A stretch of 19,372 nt of DNA from an uncultured Collinsella sp. Lineage in GTDB: Bacteria > Actinomycetota > Coriobacteriia > Coriobacteriales > Coriobacteriaceae. The position numbers and the translations under genes were made by a program. Location of the stretch: assembly GCA_902492825.1 (NCBI GenBank), contig CABUMZ010000023.1, positions 1-19,372 on the forward strand, written 5' to 3'. The first letter of the stretch is position 1. Each line of letters begins with the position of its first letter. This document shows, piece after piece, positions 1 to 7,325 of the stretch. Under the pieces are notes generated by a model that was given only the letters and a program-made list of their open reading frames with translations, searched no databases and was not told where the DNA came from.

Positions 1-471
1 GGTAAGTTTGCTGGCGGCTTGGCGGCCAACGTCATCCCCGACACCTGCGTGCTCGAGGGAACGCTGCGCGGCTTCGATGTTGAGCTCATGGAGCACCTCA
101 AGACCCGCATCGCGGAGGTCGTTAACGGCGTTGCCACAACATATCGTACGCCGGCGACCATCGAGACGCTTTCGGACGTTCCGCCGCTTGTGCTCGACAG
201 CGATATGACTCAGGCGTCGCTTGGCTATGTGGGCGCAGTGCTGCCCAAGGCGGCTTTCTTGCCGCTTTTCCATGCCATGGCGAGTGAGGACTTCGCGCTT
301 ATCTCGAGCGAGATTCCGAGTGCGTACTTTACCGTGGGCGCGGCCGTAACCGACACGGACGAGCATTTTGCCCAGCACCATCCCAAGGCACGTTTTAACG
401 ATGCCGAGCTGCCGCTCGGTGCGGCGGCCTATACCGCCGTCGCTTTGGGCTATATCGCCGACCACCGGTAG
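1..471 (+). CDS. M20-family amidohydrolase/peptidase, C-terminal part (cut by window start)
   Basis: The frame is open from base 1, so this is the last 156 residues of a longer gene of roughly 390-400 residues. The segment matches the end of M20D amidohydrolases (hippurate, N-acyl-amino-acid or indole-acetyl-amino-acid hydrolase type). The GTLRGFD motif lies in the lid/dimerisation domain. SEDFA, near residue 100, holds the acidic metal-proximal residue. The end reads HHPKARFNDAELPLG, typical of the family. These are cytoplasmic di-metal enzymes that cleave amide bonds of acylated amino acids. The substrate cannot be told from this half. The MFS transporter 123 bases downstream on the same strand suggests an import-and-hydrolyse pair. 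The family call is firm; the specificity is unknown. Confidence 0.85.
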   Translation, partial: GKFAGGLAANVIPDTCVLEGTLRGFDVELMEHLKTRIAEVVNGVATTYRTPATIETLSDVPPLVLDSDMTQASLGYVGAVLPKAAFLPLFHAMASEDFALISSEIPSAYFTVGAAVTDTDEHFAQHHPKARFNDAELPLGAAAYTAVALGYIADHR

Positions 472-480
472 CATCCAACC

Positions 481-538
481 TTGCCTTTCAAGCCTGCGGG
501 CATGGCCATAAGGCCTATGCCCTTGTCTTTCAAGGCAA
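481..538 (+). other. Nested hairpin between amidohydrolase and MFS genes
   Basis: The outer arms are TTGCCTT (481-487) and AAGGCAA (532-538). The inner arms are GGGCATGGCC (498-507) and GGCCTATGCCC (512-522), with one bulged base and a 4-nt loop. No T-tract follows, so it may be a weak terminator or an mRNA-processing or stability hairpin between two co-transcribed genes. Confidence 0.4.
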
Positions 539-550
539 TCTTGGGCACTA

Positions 551-567
551 CCGGCGCCCGGCGCCGG
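551..567 (+). other. GC-rich 7-bp hairpin before the MFS gene
   Basis: CCGGCGC (551-557) and GCGCCGG (561-567) pair around a 3-nt loop. The hairpin ends 17 bases before the ribosome binding site AAGGAG (585-590). It could be the end of a weak terminator or part of the leader; its function is unknown. Confidence 0.35.
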
Positions 568-594
568 CTATTCGTTTGTTAAATAAGGAGCAGT

Positions 595-1899
595 ATGCCC
601 CAGCAGCGTAAGTTCTTCCCCGGCTGGCTCGTGGTGGCCTCCGGCTTCGTGATCATGGCCACGTGCTACACGATTTTCGTCAACTGCATGAGCCTGTTCC
701 AGCCGCTGATCGTCAGCGACCTGGGCATTTCCCTTGCGCAGTACAACATCTCCAATGCCATCTCCACCGTGGTGAGCGTCGTGGGTTCGCTCGTTATCGG
801 CCATGTTGCCGATAAAGTGAGTGGCCGCGTATTGGGCTCGCTCACCGTTATCGCTACCTCGGCGGTGCTTGCCGGCATGAGCTTTGTCGGTGAGCTGTGG
901 CAGGTCTACGTGCTCTTTGTCGTCTCGGGCTGCTTCGCTGTCGCTTCGACCCGCCCGCTCATTAGCCTCGTCACTGCCAACTGGTTTACAGCCAAGCGCG
1001 GCCTTGCCATCTCCATTGCGCTTTCTGGCTCAGGCTTTGGCGGCGCTATTCTGTCTCCGACCGTGAGTTCGCTGATCGTGAGCGTGGGTTGGCGTTCCGC
1101 CTTCTTGGTGCTTGCCGCTGTCTGCATGGTGGCGGCGCTGCCCCTCACGGCCTATTCCTTCCGCACCAAGCCTTCCGAGATTGGCCTTAAGCCGCTCGGT
1201 GAGAACCCAGGCGATCCGTCTGTTTCCACCGCTGGCGATAAGGACGAGCATACGGCCCCCGAGGTCAGCGTCGGTTGGTCGCGCATTAAGAAGAGCCCGG
1301 CATTCTGGCTGCTTGTCGTGGCATTCCTCTTTATGGGCCTTGTCAATGGCGCCATCCTCCCCAACCAGGTCACCAACATGACGAGCGTCACCGTCAACGG
1401 CGCCAAGATCGTCACGGGCGGCCACGACCCCATGTGGGCCGGTACGGTGCTTTCTGTCTACATGGTCACGGTCGTTATCGCCAAGATTTCGCTCGGTGCC
1501 ATCTACGACCGCTTTGGCCTGCGCTTTGGCAATATTCTTGGCTCCGTTGCGTGTATTGTCGCCTGTGTGGCGCTGTGCTTCCCGACGACGGACCTTGGTC
1601 CTATTGTGGCCGCTGTGAGCTTTGGCATCGGAACGTGCATGGGCACCATCACGCCTACCATTGCCGCGTCCAAGCAGTTTGGTATGGCCGACCTCGGCAA
1701 GGTCACGGGCACCATTACCTCGCTCGAGATGGTCGGCGGCACCGTGGGCGCCATCGTCTCGGGCGTGCTGTTCGATGCCACGGGCTCCTTTGCGAGTACC
1801 TGGATTGTGTGCCTGGCGTGCTCCGTGGTCATGCTCGTGTTCCTGCTGGCATCCGAGCCCATCGCCGCCAAGCTGCGCGCGAGCGTGGCAGGGGAGTAG
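595..1899 (+). CDS. MFS transporter, oxalate/formate antiporter-like (OFA/MCT-type)
   Basis: This is a 434-residue integral membrane protein with two blocks of about six hydrophobic helices. They are separated by a polar loop at about residues 188-238, the classic major facilitator layout. The start FFPGWLVVASGFVIM resembles OFA and monocarboxylate-transporter type MFS proteins. The loop between helices 2 and 3 carries a degenerate motif A (GHVADKVSGR). The ATG is preceded by AAGGAG four bases upstream. It follows an M20 amidohydrolase, so it may import that enzyme's acyl-amino-acid substrate or export a product; this is inference from position. The family is clear but the substrate is unknown. 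Confidence 0.85.
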   Translation: MPQQRKFFPGWLVVASGFVIMATCYTIFVNCMSLFQPLIVSDLGISLAQYNISNAISTVVSVVGSLVIGHVADKVSGRVLGSLTVIATSAVLAGMSFVGELWQVYVLFVVSGCFAVASTRPLISLVTANWFTAKRGLAISIALSGSGFGGAILSPTVSSLIVSVGWRSAFLVLAAVCMVAALPLTAYSFRTKPSEIGLKPLGENPGDPSVSTAGDKDEHTAPEVSVGWSRIKKSPAFWLLVVAFLFMGLVNGAILPNQVTNMTSVTVNGAKIVTGGHDPMWAGTVLSVYMVTVVIAKISLGAIYDRFGLRFGNILGSVACIVACVALCFPTTDLGPIVAAVSFGIGTCMGTITPTIAASKQFGMADLGKVTGTITSLEMVGGTVGAIVSGVLFDATGSFASTWIVCLACSVVMLVFLLASEPIAAKLRASVAGE

Positions 1900-1935
1900 G
1901 TAGGCCAAGGCGCATCGCCACCTGTCCGTTTCGCC

Positions 1936-1997
1936 CGCGGCGGCACGTCTGGCCGAACGAGTCCCCATACCCTCGTTCGGTCAGACGCGCCGCCGCG
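1936..1997 (+). terminator. 26-bp inverted repeat, probable terminator after the MFS gene
   Basis: Arms 1936-1961 and 1972-1997 pair over 26 positions with only two non-Watson-Crick positions and a 10-nt loop. No good T-run follows (the next bases are TTGCTGCTTTG). It lies 37 bases past the MFS stop and just before the hisS -10 sequence, so it insulates hisS from upstream transcription or acts as a protein-binding site. Confidence 0.55.
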
Positions 1998-2013
1998 TTG
2001 CTGCTTTGTGCCG

Positions 2014-2019
2014 TATAAT
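2014..2019 (+). promoter_or_regulatory. Probable -10 box of the hisS promoter
   Basis: A perfect TATAAT lies 43 bases before the hisS start. No convincing -35 hexamer sits 16-18 bases upstream, because that region is the right arm of the preceding inverted repeat. The call rests on the -10 match and its position alone. Confidence 0.45.
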
Positions 2020-2061
2020 GTCCACTACCTATGACGCGATACAAAAGAAAGGTGTTTGCCC

Positions 2062-3375
2062 ATGCAGGCACAGAAGGCGGAGGGAACCCGCGACCTTATC
2101 GGCGCCGAGATGCGCGCCTGGCAAAAGATGCAGCAGATTGCGGGCGGCGTGTTCGAGCCGTTTGGTTTTAAACCCATCGAGACGCCCGCGATCGAGCAGG
2201 TGGACGTGTTTGTCCACGGTATCGGCCAGTCGACCGACGTCGTGCGCAAGGAAATGTTCCGTGTGTTCAGCGGTGCCAACCTGGAGCGCGTCTTTACCGA
2301 GGGCACCGACACCAAACTCAAGCCCAAGCAGCGCCTAGCACTTCGCCCCGAGGGCACGGCCGGCGTGGTGCGCGCCGTCGTCGAGAACAATCTGGTGCCC
2401 CAGGGCTCCACGCCGCTTAAGGCGTACTACGCCGAGGCCATGTTCCGCGGCGAGCGTCCCCAGAAGGGCCGCCTGCGCCAGTTCCACCAGGTGGGCATCG
2501 AGTGGCTCGGCGCTCCCGATCCGGCGGCAGATGCCGAGTGCATCATCATGCTCATGGAGTTCTACAAGCGCCTGGGCTTCGATCTTTCCAAGCTTCGTCT
2601 GCTCATCAACTCGATGGGTGACGCCCAGTGCCGTCCGGCTTATCGCGAGCAGGTTAAGCAGTTCATCCTCGATCACGCCGACGAGATGTGCGATGAGTGC
2701 CGCGAGCGCGCCGAGCTCAACCCGCTGCGTGCCTTCGACTGCAAGAACGACCACTGCCGCGAGATCATGGCCGAGGCTCCGCTGATGGGTGACAACCTGT
2801 GCGATGAGTGCCGCGAGCACTACGAGCAGGTCAAGCGCTATCTGGATGCCGCCGGTATCGAGTATGTCGAGGATCCCACCTTGGTGCGCGGCCTGGACTA
2901 CTACACCCGTACTGTCTTTGAGGTCGAGGCCCCTGGCGCCGGCGTCGGCTCCATCGGCGGCGGCGGCCGCTACGATGGCCTGGTCGAGCTCGAGGGTGGC
3001 AAGCCCACGGCGGGCGTCGGCTTTGCTGTCGGTTTTGAGCGCGCCCTGCTGGCCCTGCAGGCCTTTGGCAGCGATTTGGGTGCCGATGAGGCCCCGTGCG
3101 TCTATGTCGCCAACGCCGGCAAGGAGCTGCGTCAGAACGTCTTTGCCATTACGCAGGAGCTTCGCGCCGCAGGTATCGTGACCGAGGCCGACTATCAGGG
3201 TCGTTCGCTCAAGGCCCAGTTTAAGCAAGCCGATAAGGTAGGCGCCAAGCTCATCTTGGTCCTGGGTGGCGACGAGCTTGCCGCCGGCAAGGTCAAAGTG
3301 CGCGACATGCAGAGCCATGACGAGGTGCTCGCCGATCTGGACAACGTCGTCGAGGCGGTTCGCGAGCGCCTGTAG
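2062..3375 (+). CDS. hisS: Histidyl-tRNA synthetase
   Basis: This 437-residue cytoplasmic class II aminoacyl-tRNA synthetase charges tRNA-His with histidine using ATP. It opens with KAEGTRDLIG, near the usual start of HisRS. Motif 2 is near residue 128 (MFRGERPQKGRLRQFHQ). The HisRS-specific histidine-binding motif RGLDYYTRTVFE is near residue 275. Motif 3 follows as GGGGRYDGL and then GVGFAVGFERAL. The last hundred or so residues form the alpha/beta anticodon-binding domain. I chose ATG 2062 because AAAGAAAGG ends nine bases before it; an in-frame TTG six bases upstream is less likely. In many bacteria hisS sits next to aspS, but here the two are about 9.6 kb apart with ppc, lar genes and serB between them. 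Confidence 0.96.
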   Translation: MQAQKAEGTRDLIGAEMRAWQKMQQIAGGVFEPFGFKPIETPAIEQVDVFVHGIGQSTDVVRKEMFRVFSGANLERVFTEGTDTKLKPKQRLALRPEGTAGVVRAVVENNLVPQGSTPLKAYYAEAMFRGERPQKGRLRQFHQVGIEWLGAPDPAADAECIIMLMEFYKRLGFDLSKLRLLINSMGDAQCRPAYREQVKQFILDHADEMCDECRERAELNPLRAFDCKNDHCREIMAEAPLMGDNLCDECREHYEQVKRYLDAAGIEYVEDPTLVRGLDYYTRTVFEVEAPGAGVGSIGGGGRYDGLVELEGGKPTAGVGFAVGFERALLALQAFGSDLGADEAPCVYVANAGKELRQNVFAITQELRAAGIVTEADYQGRSLKAQFKQADKVGAKLILVLGGDELAAGKVKVRDMQSHDEVLADLDNVVEAVRERL

Positions 3376-3432
3376 CGCATCTTTTTGAGCTTCGGGCCTG
3401 CTAACGTGCCCTGCTCATGGAGAGCGATTGTT

Positions 3433-3470
3433 ACGGGGGTGTTTCGCTTTTATGCGGAATGCCCCCGTTT
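3433..3470 (+). terminator. Intrinsic terminator after hisS
   Basis: ACGGGGG (3433-3439) pairs with CCCCCGT (3462-3468). The stem extends inward through a weaker GTTTCGC/GCGGAAT part to a short T-rich loop, and TTT follows. It lies about 57 bases after the hisS stop. Confidence 0.65.
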
Positions 3471-3528
3471 ACGTATGCCGCCCACCGAGAAATACGACCA
3501 TTTAGGGCAAAAACCTTTGCAATGCAGA

Positions 3529-3588
3529 AAATACTTTTGTGTGGTAAAGCGCAATCAGTGTCGAAAGTATTTCTCAAGCGCCTATAAT
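3529..3588 (+). promoter_or_regulatory. ppc promoter with a 9-bp inverted repeat (candidate operator)
   Basis: A perfect TATAAT at 3583-3588 lies 44 bases before the GTG start. Upstream, AAATACTTT (3529-3537) and AAAGTATTT (3564-3572) form a perfect inverted repeat with a 26-nt spacer. Its right arm overlaps the place a -35 box would occupy, and no good -35 is visible. This pattern suits a regulated promoter, but the regulator is unknown. Confidence 0.5.
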
Positions 3589-3632
3589 GAATACCGCATG
3601 TTACGTGCATAGAAGGAGGAATGGGAGGAAAC

Positions 3633-6446
3633 GTGGCTGAGAACCTAAGCAACCAGTCTGTACCCGAAGCCGCGGCGCGCGTCGCTGCCGTGGTCAACCG
3701 CCTCGTTAACCGAATCGGCTCGAATGCCGAGTCCAGGGAGCGTCTCGCCGAGATCGAGATCCCCGAGGAGCTGCGCGACAATCTGGCGCTGTTCTTGCGC
3801 CTGGAGCGCCGTGTGCTTAGCGAGTATGATCCCGAGATCGCGGACCTGTTCGACAAGATTTTGACAGCCGAGATTGTGGTCAATGCCGGCAACCCCGGTA
3901 CCTGCGCTGCCGACGAAGCCGTCGACGAGCAGGGCGTGCCCACCGCCGACGAGCCCACTGCCGTGGCATTTCGTGAGGTCGTCGATTTGATCGACAGCCT
4001 GCCGCTCGATAAGCAGCAGGTCATTGTCCGCGCCTTTACGAGCTTTTTCCATCTGGCAAACCTGTCGGAGGAGAACTACCGTGTGGCGCAGCTGCGCGAG
4101 CGCGAGGCCGGTGCGTCGACCGATACCGAGGTCGATCCTGCCAACGAGCTTACCGTTGCCTATCACCAGCTGGTGAATGAGCTGGGTGTCGAGGGTGCCA
4201 ACGAGCTGCTCGACAAGCTCGAGTTCCACCCTGTCTTTACCGCACATCCCACCGAGGCCCGTCGTAAGGCCGTCGAGGGCAAGATCCGCCGTATCTCCAA
4301 CCTGCTGGAGGAGCGTCCGCGTCTGGGCGGCTCCGACCTGGTGGAGAACGAGCGCCATATGCTGCAGGAGATCGACGCCCTGGTGCGTACGAGCCCCATC
4401 GCGCTCAAGAAGCCCACGCCGGTCGAGGAAGCCGATACCATCATCGACATCTTCGATAACACGCTGTTCGACGTTATCCCCGTTATCTATCGTCGTTTTG
4501 ACGATTGGGTGCTGGGCGACAAGGCCGGTACTGTGCCGCCGCTGTGCCCGGCGTTCTTCCATCCCGGCAGCTGGATCGGTTCCGACCGCGACGGTAACCC
4601 CAACGTCACCGCCAAGGTGACCCGTGAGGTCGCCGCCAAGTACTTTACGCACATGGTGCTCAAGCTCGAGGACAAGTGCCGCCACATCGGCCGCAACCTC
4701 ACGCTCGAGGCCACCTACAGCAAGCCGTCGGCCGAGCTCATTAACCTGTGGAACCATCAGGTCGAGATGAGCCCTCGGTACACGGCCCGCGCCGAGCTGA
4801 TCTCCGAGCACGAGCCGCATCGCGCCGTCATGCTCGTCATGGCCGACCGTCTGAACGCCACCGTGCGCCGTATCACCGACACCATGTACCACAGCGCCGA
4901 CGAGTTCCTGGATGACCTGCGCGTCGTCCAGCGTTCGCTGGCCGCCTGCGGTGCCGTCCGTGCCGCCTACGGCCCGGTCCAGACCATCATCTGGCAAGTC
5001 GAGTCCTTCGGCTTCCATATGGTCGAGATGGAGTTCCGTCAGCACTCCGTGGTGCATGCCCGCGCCCTCAAGGATATCCACGAGAACGGTATCCATGGCG
5101 ACCTGCAGCCCATGACGCGCGAAGTCATCGATACCTTCCGTGCTATCGGCTCCATCCAAAAGCGCTACGGCAAGAAGATGGCGCACCGCTACATCATCTC
5201 GTTTACCAAGAGCGCCCAGCATGTGGCTGACGTCTTCGAGCTGGCCCACCTGTCCTTCGCACACGAGGAGGATGTCCCCGAGCTCGACGTGATCCCGCTG
5301 TTCGAGCAGCTCGAGGACCTCGAGGGCTGCGTCGACGTGCTCGACCAGATGCTTACGTTGCCTGTGGTGCAAAAGCGCCTTGCCCAGACCAACCGCCGCA
5401 TGGAGGTCATGCTGGGCTATTCCGACTCTTCCAAGGATGCCGGTCCTACCACGGCCATGCTCGCGCTGCACTCCGCGCAGGAGCGCATCGCCAAGTGGGC
5501 AGAGAAGAACGATATCGACCTGGTGCTCATGCACGGTCGCGGCGGTGCCGTGGGCCGTGGCGGCGGCCCGGCCAACAAGGCCGTGCTGGCGCAGCCCAAG
5601 GGTTCGGTCAACTGCTTCTTTAAGCTTACCGAGCAGGGCGAAGTCATCTTTGCCCGTTACGGCAACCGCACGCTGGCTCAGCGCCATGTTGAGTCCGTTG
5701 CCGCCGCAACGCTTTTGCAGTCGGCCCCGAGTGTCGAGAAGACTAACACCGAGACCACTCAGAAGTTCTGGGATATGGCCGAGAAGCTCAACACCGCAAG
5801 CCACGAGCGTTATCTGGACCTGCTGAACACCGAGGACTTTACACCGTGGTTCTCGACCGTGACGCCGCTGACCGAGGTCGGTCTGCTGCCGATCGGCTCG
5901 CGTCCCGCTAAGCGCGGCTTGGGCGCCAAGTCGCTCGATGACCTGCGTACCATTCCGTGGATCTTCAGCTGGAGCCAGGCGCGCATTAACCTGGCCGCTT
6001 GGTACGGCCTGGGCACCGCCTGCGAGCAGTTGGGCGACCTTGACCAGCTCAAGGCTGCCTACCAGGAGTGGCCGTTCTTCCGCACCTTTATCGACAATAT
6101 TGAGATGTCGATCGCCAAGACCGACCAGCGCATCGCCAAGATGTATCTGCACCTGGGCGACCGCCAGGATCTGTCCGAGAAGGTCTTTACCGAGATGCAG
6201 CTCACGCGTAAGTGGGTCCTTGCCATCGTCGGTGACGAGTGGCCGCTGCAGCGCCGTCGCGTGCTCGGCTGCGCCGTCCGTGTACGTAACCCCTACGTCG
6301 ACGCCCTGTCCATCGCCCAGGTCCGCGCCCTTCGCGAGGTGCGTATGAACCAGGACGAGATGGCCGAGGAGAAGAAGGCCGAGTACATGAGCCTGATTCT
6401 TTCGACTGTGACCGGCGTCTCGGCAGGATTGCAGAACACGGGGTAA
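3633..6446 (+). CDS. ppc: Phosphoenolpyruvate carboxylase
   Basis: The enzyme carboxylates phosphoenolpyruvate with bicarbonate to oxaloacetate, the anaplerotic entry to the reductive TCA branch and succinate in anaerobes. It has 937 residues, somewhat longer than E. coli PEPC (883), with extra length before the first motif. Hallmarks in order: VFTAHPTEARRK with catalytic His near 205; GSWIGSDRDGNPNVT; GYSDSSKDAG near 595; HGRGGAVGRGGGP starting at His 634; TEQGEVIFARYGN; and the C-terminal QNTG that ends nearly all PEPCs. Two starts are possible. ATG 3621 follows AGGAGG by only one base. GTG 3633 has GGAGG four bases upstream and gives MAENLSNQ. I prefer 3633. Confidence 0.96.
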   Translation: MAENLSNQSVPEAAARVAAVVNRLVNRIGSNAESRERLAEIEIPEELRDNLALFLRLERRVLSEYDPEIADLFDKILTAEIVVNAGNPGTCAADEAVDEQGVPTADEPTAVAFREVVDLIDSLPLDKQQVIVRAFTSFFHLANLSEENYRVAQLREREAGASTDTEVDPANELTVAYHQLVNELGVEGANELLDKLEFHPVFTAHPTEARRKAVEGKIRRISNLLEERPRLGGSDLVENERHMLQEIDALVRTSPIALKKPTPVEEADTIIDIFDNTLFDVIPVIYRRFDDWVLGDKAGTVPPLCPAFFHPGSWIGSDRDGNPNVTAKVTREVAAKYFTHMVLKLEDKCRHIGRNLTLEATYSKPSAELINLWNHQVEMSPRYTARAELISEHEPHRAVMLVMADRLNATVRRITDTMYHSADEFLDDLRVVQRSLAACGAVRAAYGPVQTIIWQVESFGFHMVEMEFRQHSVVHARALKDIHENGIHGDLQPMTREVIDTFRAIGSIQKRYGKKMAHRYIISFTKSAQHVADVFELAHLSFAHEEDVPELDVIPLFEQLEDLEGCVDVLDQMLTLPVVQKRLAQTNRRMEVMLGYSDSSKDAGPTTAMLALHSAQERIAKWAEKNDIDLVLMHGRGGAVGRGGGPANKAVLAQPKGSVNCFFKLTEQGEVIFARYGNRTLAQRHVESVAAATLLQSAPSVEKTNTETTQKFWDMAEKLNTASHERYLDLLNTEDFTPWFSTVTPLTEVGLLPIGSRPAKRGLGAKSLDDLRTIPWIFSWSQARINLAAWYGLGTACEQLGDLDQLKAAYQEWPFFRTFIDNIEMSIAKTDQRIAKMYLHLGDRQDLSEKVFTEMQLTRKWVLAIVGDEWPLQRRRVLGCAVRVRNPYVDALSIAQVRALREVRMNQDEMAEEKKAEYMSLILSTVTGVSAGLQNTG

Positions 6447-6469
6447 TCGATAGCCCTGTGGCTCTCACC

Positions 6470-6596
6470 GGGACCCGATGGGTTTCCCTCTGAATGCGTC
6501 CTCGCACTTGAAGCCCCCTTATCCTGCTCCTTCGGAGCTGCGGATAAGGGGGCTTCGTGCTGCGGAATGCATTCAGAGGGAAACCCATCGGGTCCC
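6470..6596 (+). repeat. Nested inverted-repeat element 1 (double hairpin) after ppc
   Basis: The outer arms 6470-6497 and 6569-6596 are perfect 28-bp inverted repeats. Inside sits a second hairpin with arms 6510-6524 and 6542-6556 (15 bp perfect), capped by GCTCC-TTC-GGAGC. Short conserved boxes separate outer and inner stems: GTCCTCG on the left (6498-6504) and TGCGGAA on the right (6561-6567). The same boxes recur in the element at 9411-9525. It starts 24 bases after the ppc stop, so it probably ends ppc transcription, although no T-tract follows the outer stem. Confidence 0.75.
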
Positions 6597-6598
6597 TT

Positions 6599-6697
6599 CG
6601 TCCTCGGTCTTCAGGAATTGGGGCCGATGAGAATAAGGTGCGCTTCGCGCTCAATGTGGAGTGCGGCGAGGGCTTCTTGCGTCCTGCGGAGTGTGCC
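6599..6697 (+). repeat. Degenerate third copy of the nested element, abutting element 1
   Basis: The left box CGTCCTCGG (6599-6607) and the right end GCGTCCTGCGGA (6679-6690) match the corresponding boxes of the element at 9411-9525. GTGCGGCGAG (6661-6670) also matches 9471-9480 at nearly the same distance from the right box. The interior is different and the long outer arms are not present. The copy directly follows element 1. Confidence 0.5.
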
Positions 6698-6935
6698 TAA
6701 AAGTAAACTGATGGCGGGCCCTGCGATGTCCGGTCTTCGGCGGATCAGCCGCTGGGTGAGGGTGGTGCTTGGGGCGACGTGCAAAAAACGGAGTTTTCAG
6801 CAGCCAAAGATTGATGCATAAGGCCATAGCCGGCTTTCGCTGCCTTTGTTGATGCTTTTGCACGACGATTGGGCTTTGGCGACGATCATATATGGCTGGT
6901 TTCTCGCCGCATGCTATCCAGATGGGACGAGTCAT
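6651..6935 (-). other. Gene-free stretch with a doubtful - strand reading frame
   Basis: No convincing gene was found from 6698 to 6960. On the - strand one frame is open for 94 codons (6935-6651) and gives a basic, Pro/His/Arg-rich product with no domain I recognise. A second - strand frame is open from 6796 down to the TGA at 6611-6613. It ends in a protein-like stretch (ALAALHIEREAHLILIGPNS) but lacks an ATG start. Either could be a decayed gene remnant or chance. I do not assign a function. Confidence 0.2.
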
Positions 6936-6962
6936 GAGGACTATCTACCTTTTGAAAGACTT

Positions 6963-6991
6963 TTGACACCAAAATCTTATCCCGCGATGCT
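6963..6991 (+). promoter_or_regulatory. Candidate promoter of a leader RNA or small RNA upstream of larA
   Basis: A perfect -35 TTGACA (6963-6968) is followed after exactly 17 bases by GATGCT (6986-6991). That -10 keeps the key A at its second and T at its sixth position. The predicted transcript would start near 6998 and meet the terminator at 7170-7206, giving about 210 nt, or run on into larA. Confidence 0.45.
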
Positions 6992-7052
6992 GAATACTCG
7001 CAAAAATGCACGCTCCGGAGGGTACCACCCTGTTACGGCTAGAAATCCATGT

Positions 7053-7093
7053 GCCATTTTATGCAATTAATTAACGCATTTATGCAAAATGGC
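7053..7093 (+). other. AT-rich inverted repeat in the larA upstream region
   Basis: GCCATTTT (7053-7060) and AAAATGGC (7086-7093) are perfect inverted repeats. Between them lies an AT-rich spacer with further pairing (ATGC 7061-7064 with GCAT 7076-7079). It could be a regulator binding site or a hairpin in the leader RNA. Confidence 0.4.
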
Positions 7094-7169
7094 TTACGTG
7101 CGTACGTCTCGGGCTAGATGTTTGCCTCGGCGCTGCGTAAATCATCCTGTCTATAGTGTCTTTGACAGG

Positions 7170-7206
7170 CGGCCGCGGTCCCCTTTGGGGTCGCGGCCGT
7201 TTTATT
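7170..7206 (+). terminator. Strong intrinsic terminator 120 bases upstream of larA
   Basis: CGGCCGCG (7170-7177) and CGCGGCCG (7192-7199) pair, continued by CCCC (7180-7183) with GGGG (7187-7190) around a TTT loop. TTTTATT follows at 7200-7206. A 6-bp hairpin (CCTGTC 7146-7151 with GACAGG 7164-7169) abuts it upstream. No gene on the + strand lies between ppc and this site. It therefore ends a non-coding transcript or acts as an attenuator for larA. Confidence 0.75.
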
Positions 7207-7325
7207 GTGGGTCAAATATGAACGTTGTGTTAATGAGTCGGTGGACGATGGTGTTTTTCGGTGAGCGGCGTATCCTTCCAACGGTTTATCTAGTGTGTCA
7301 GTTGAAAGGAAGAGGGCGCTCGTCA

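Noticed and set aside
1898..2061. T-box leader before hisS (also considered for aspS, 12775-12985)
   Set aside because: The leaders are too short and lack the T-box sequence and an antiterminator pairing.
3645..6152. 835-codon open frame on the - strand opposite ppc
   Set aside because: It is a mirror of ppc codon bias in a GC-rich gene. The product is low in domain character and ppc has every family motif.
6998..7206. tRNA gene in the long gap before larA
   Set aside because: No T-arm consensus, CCA end or cloverleaf pairing was found.
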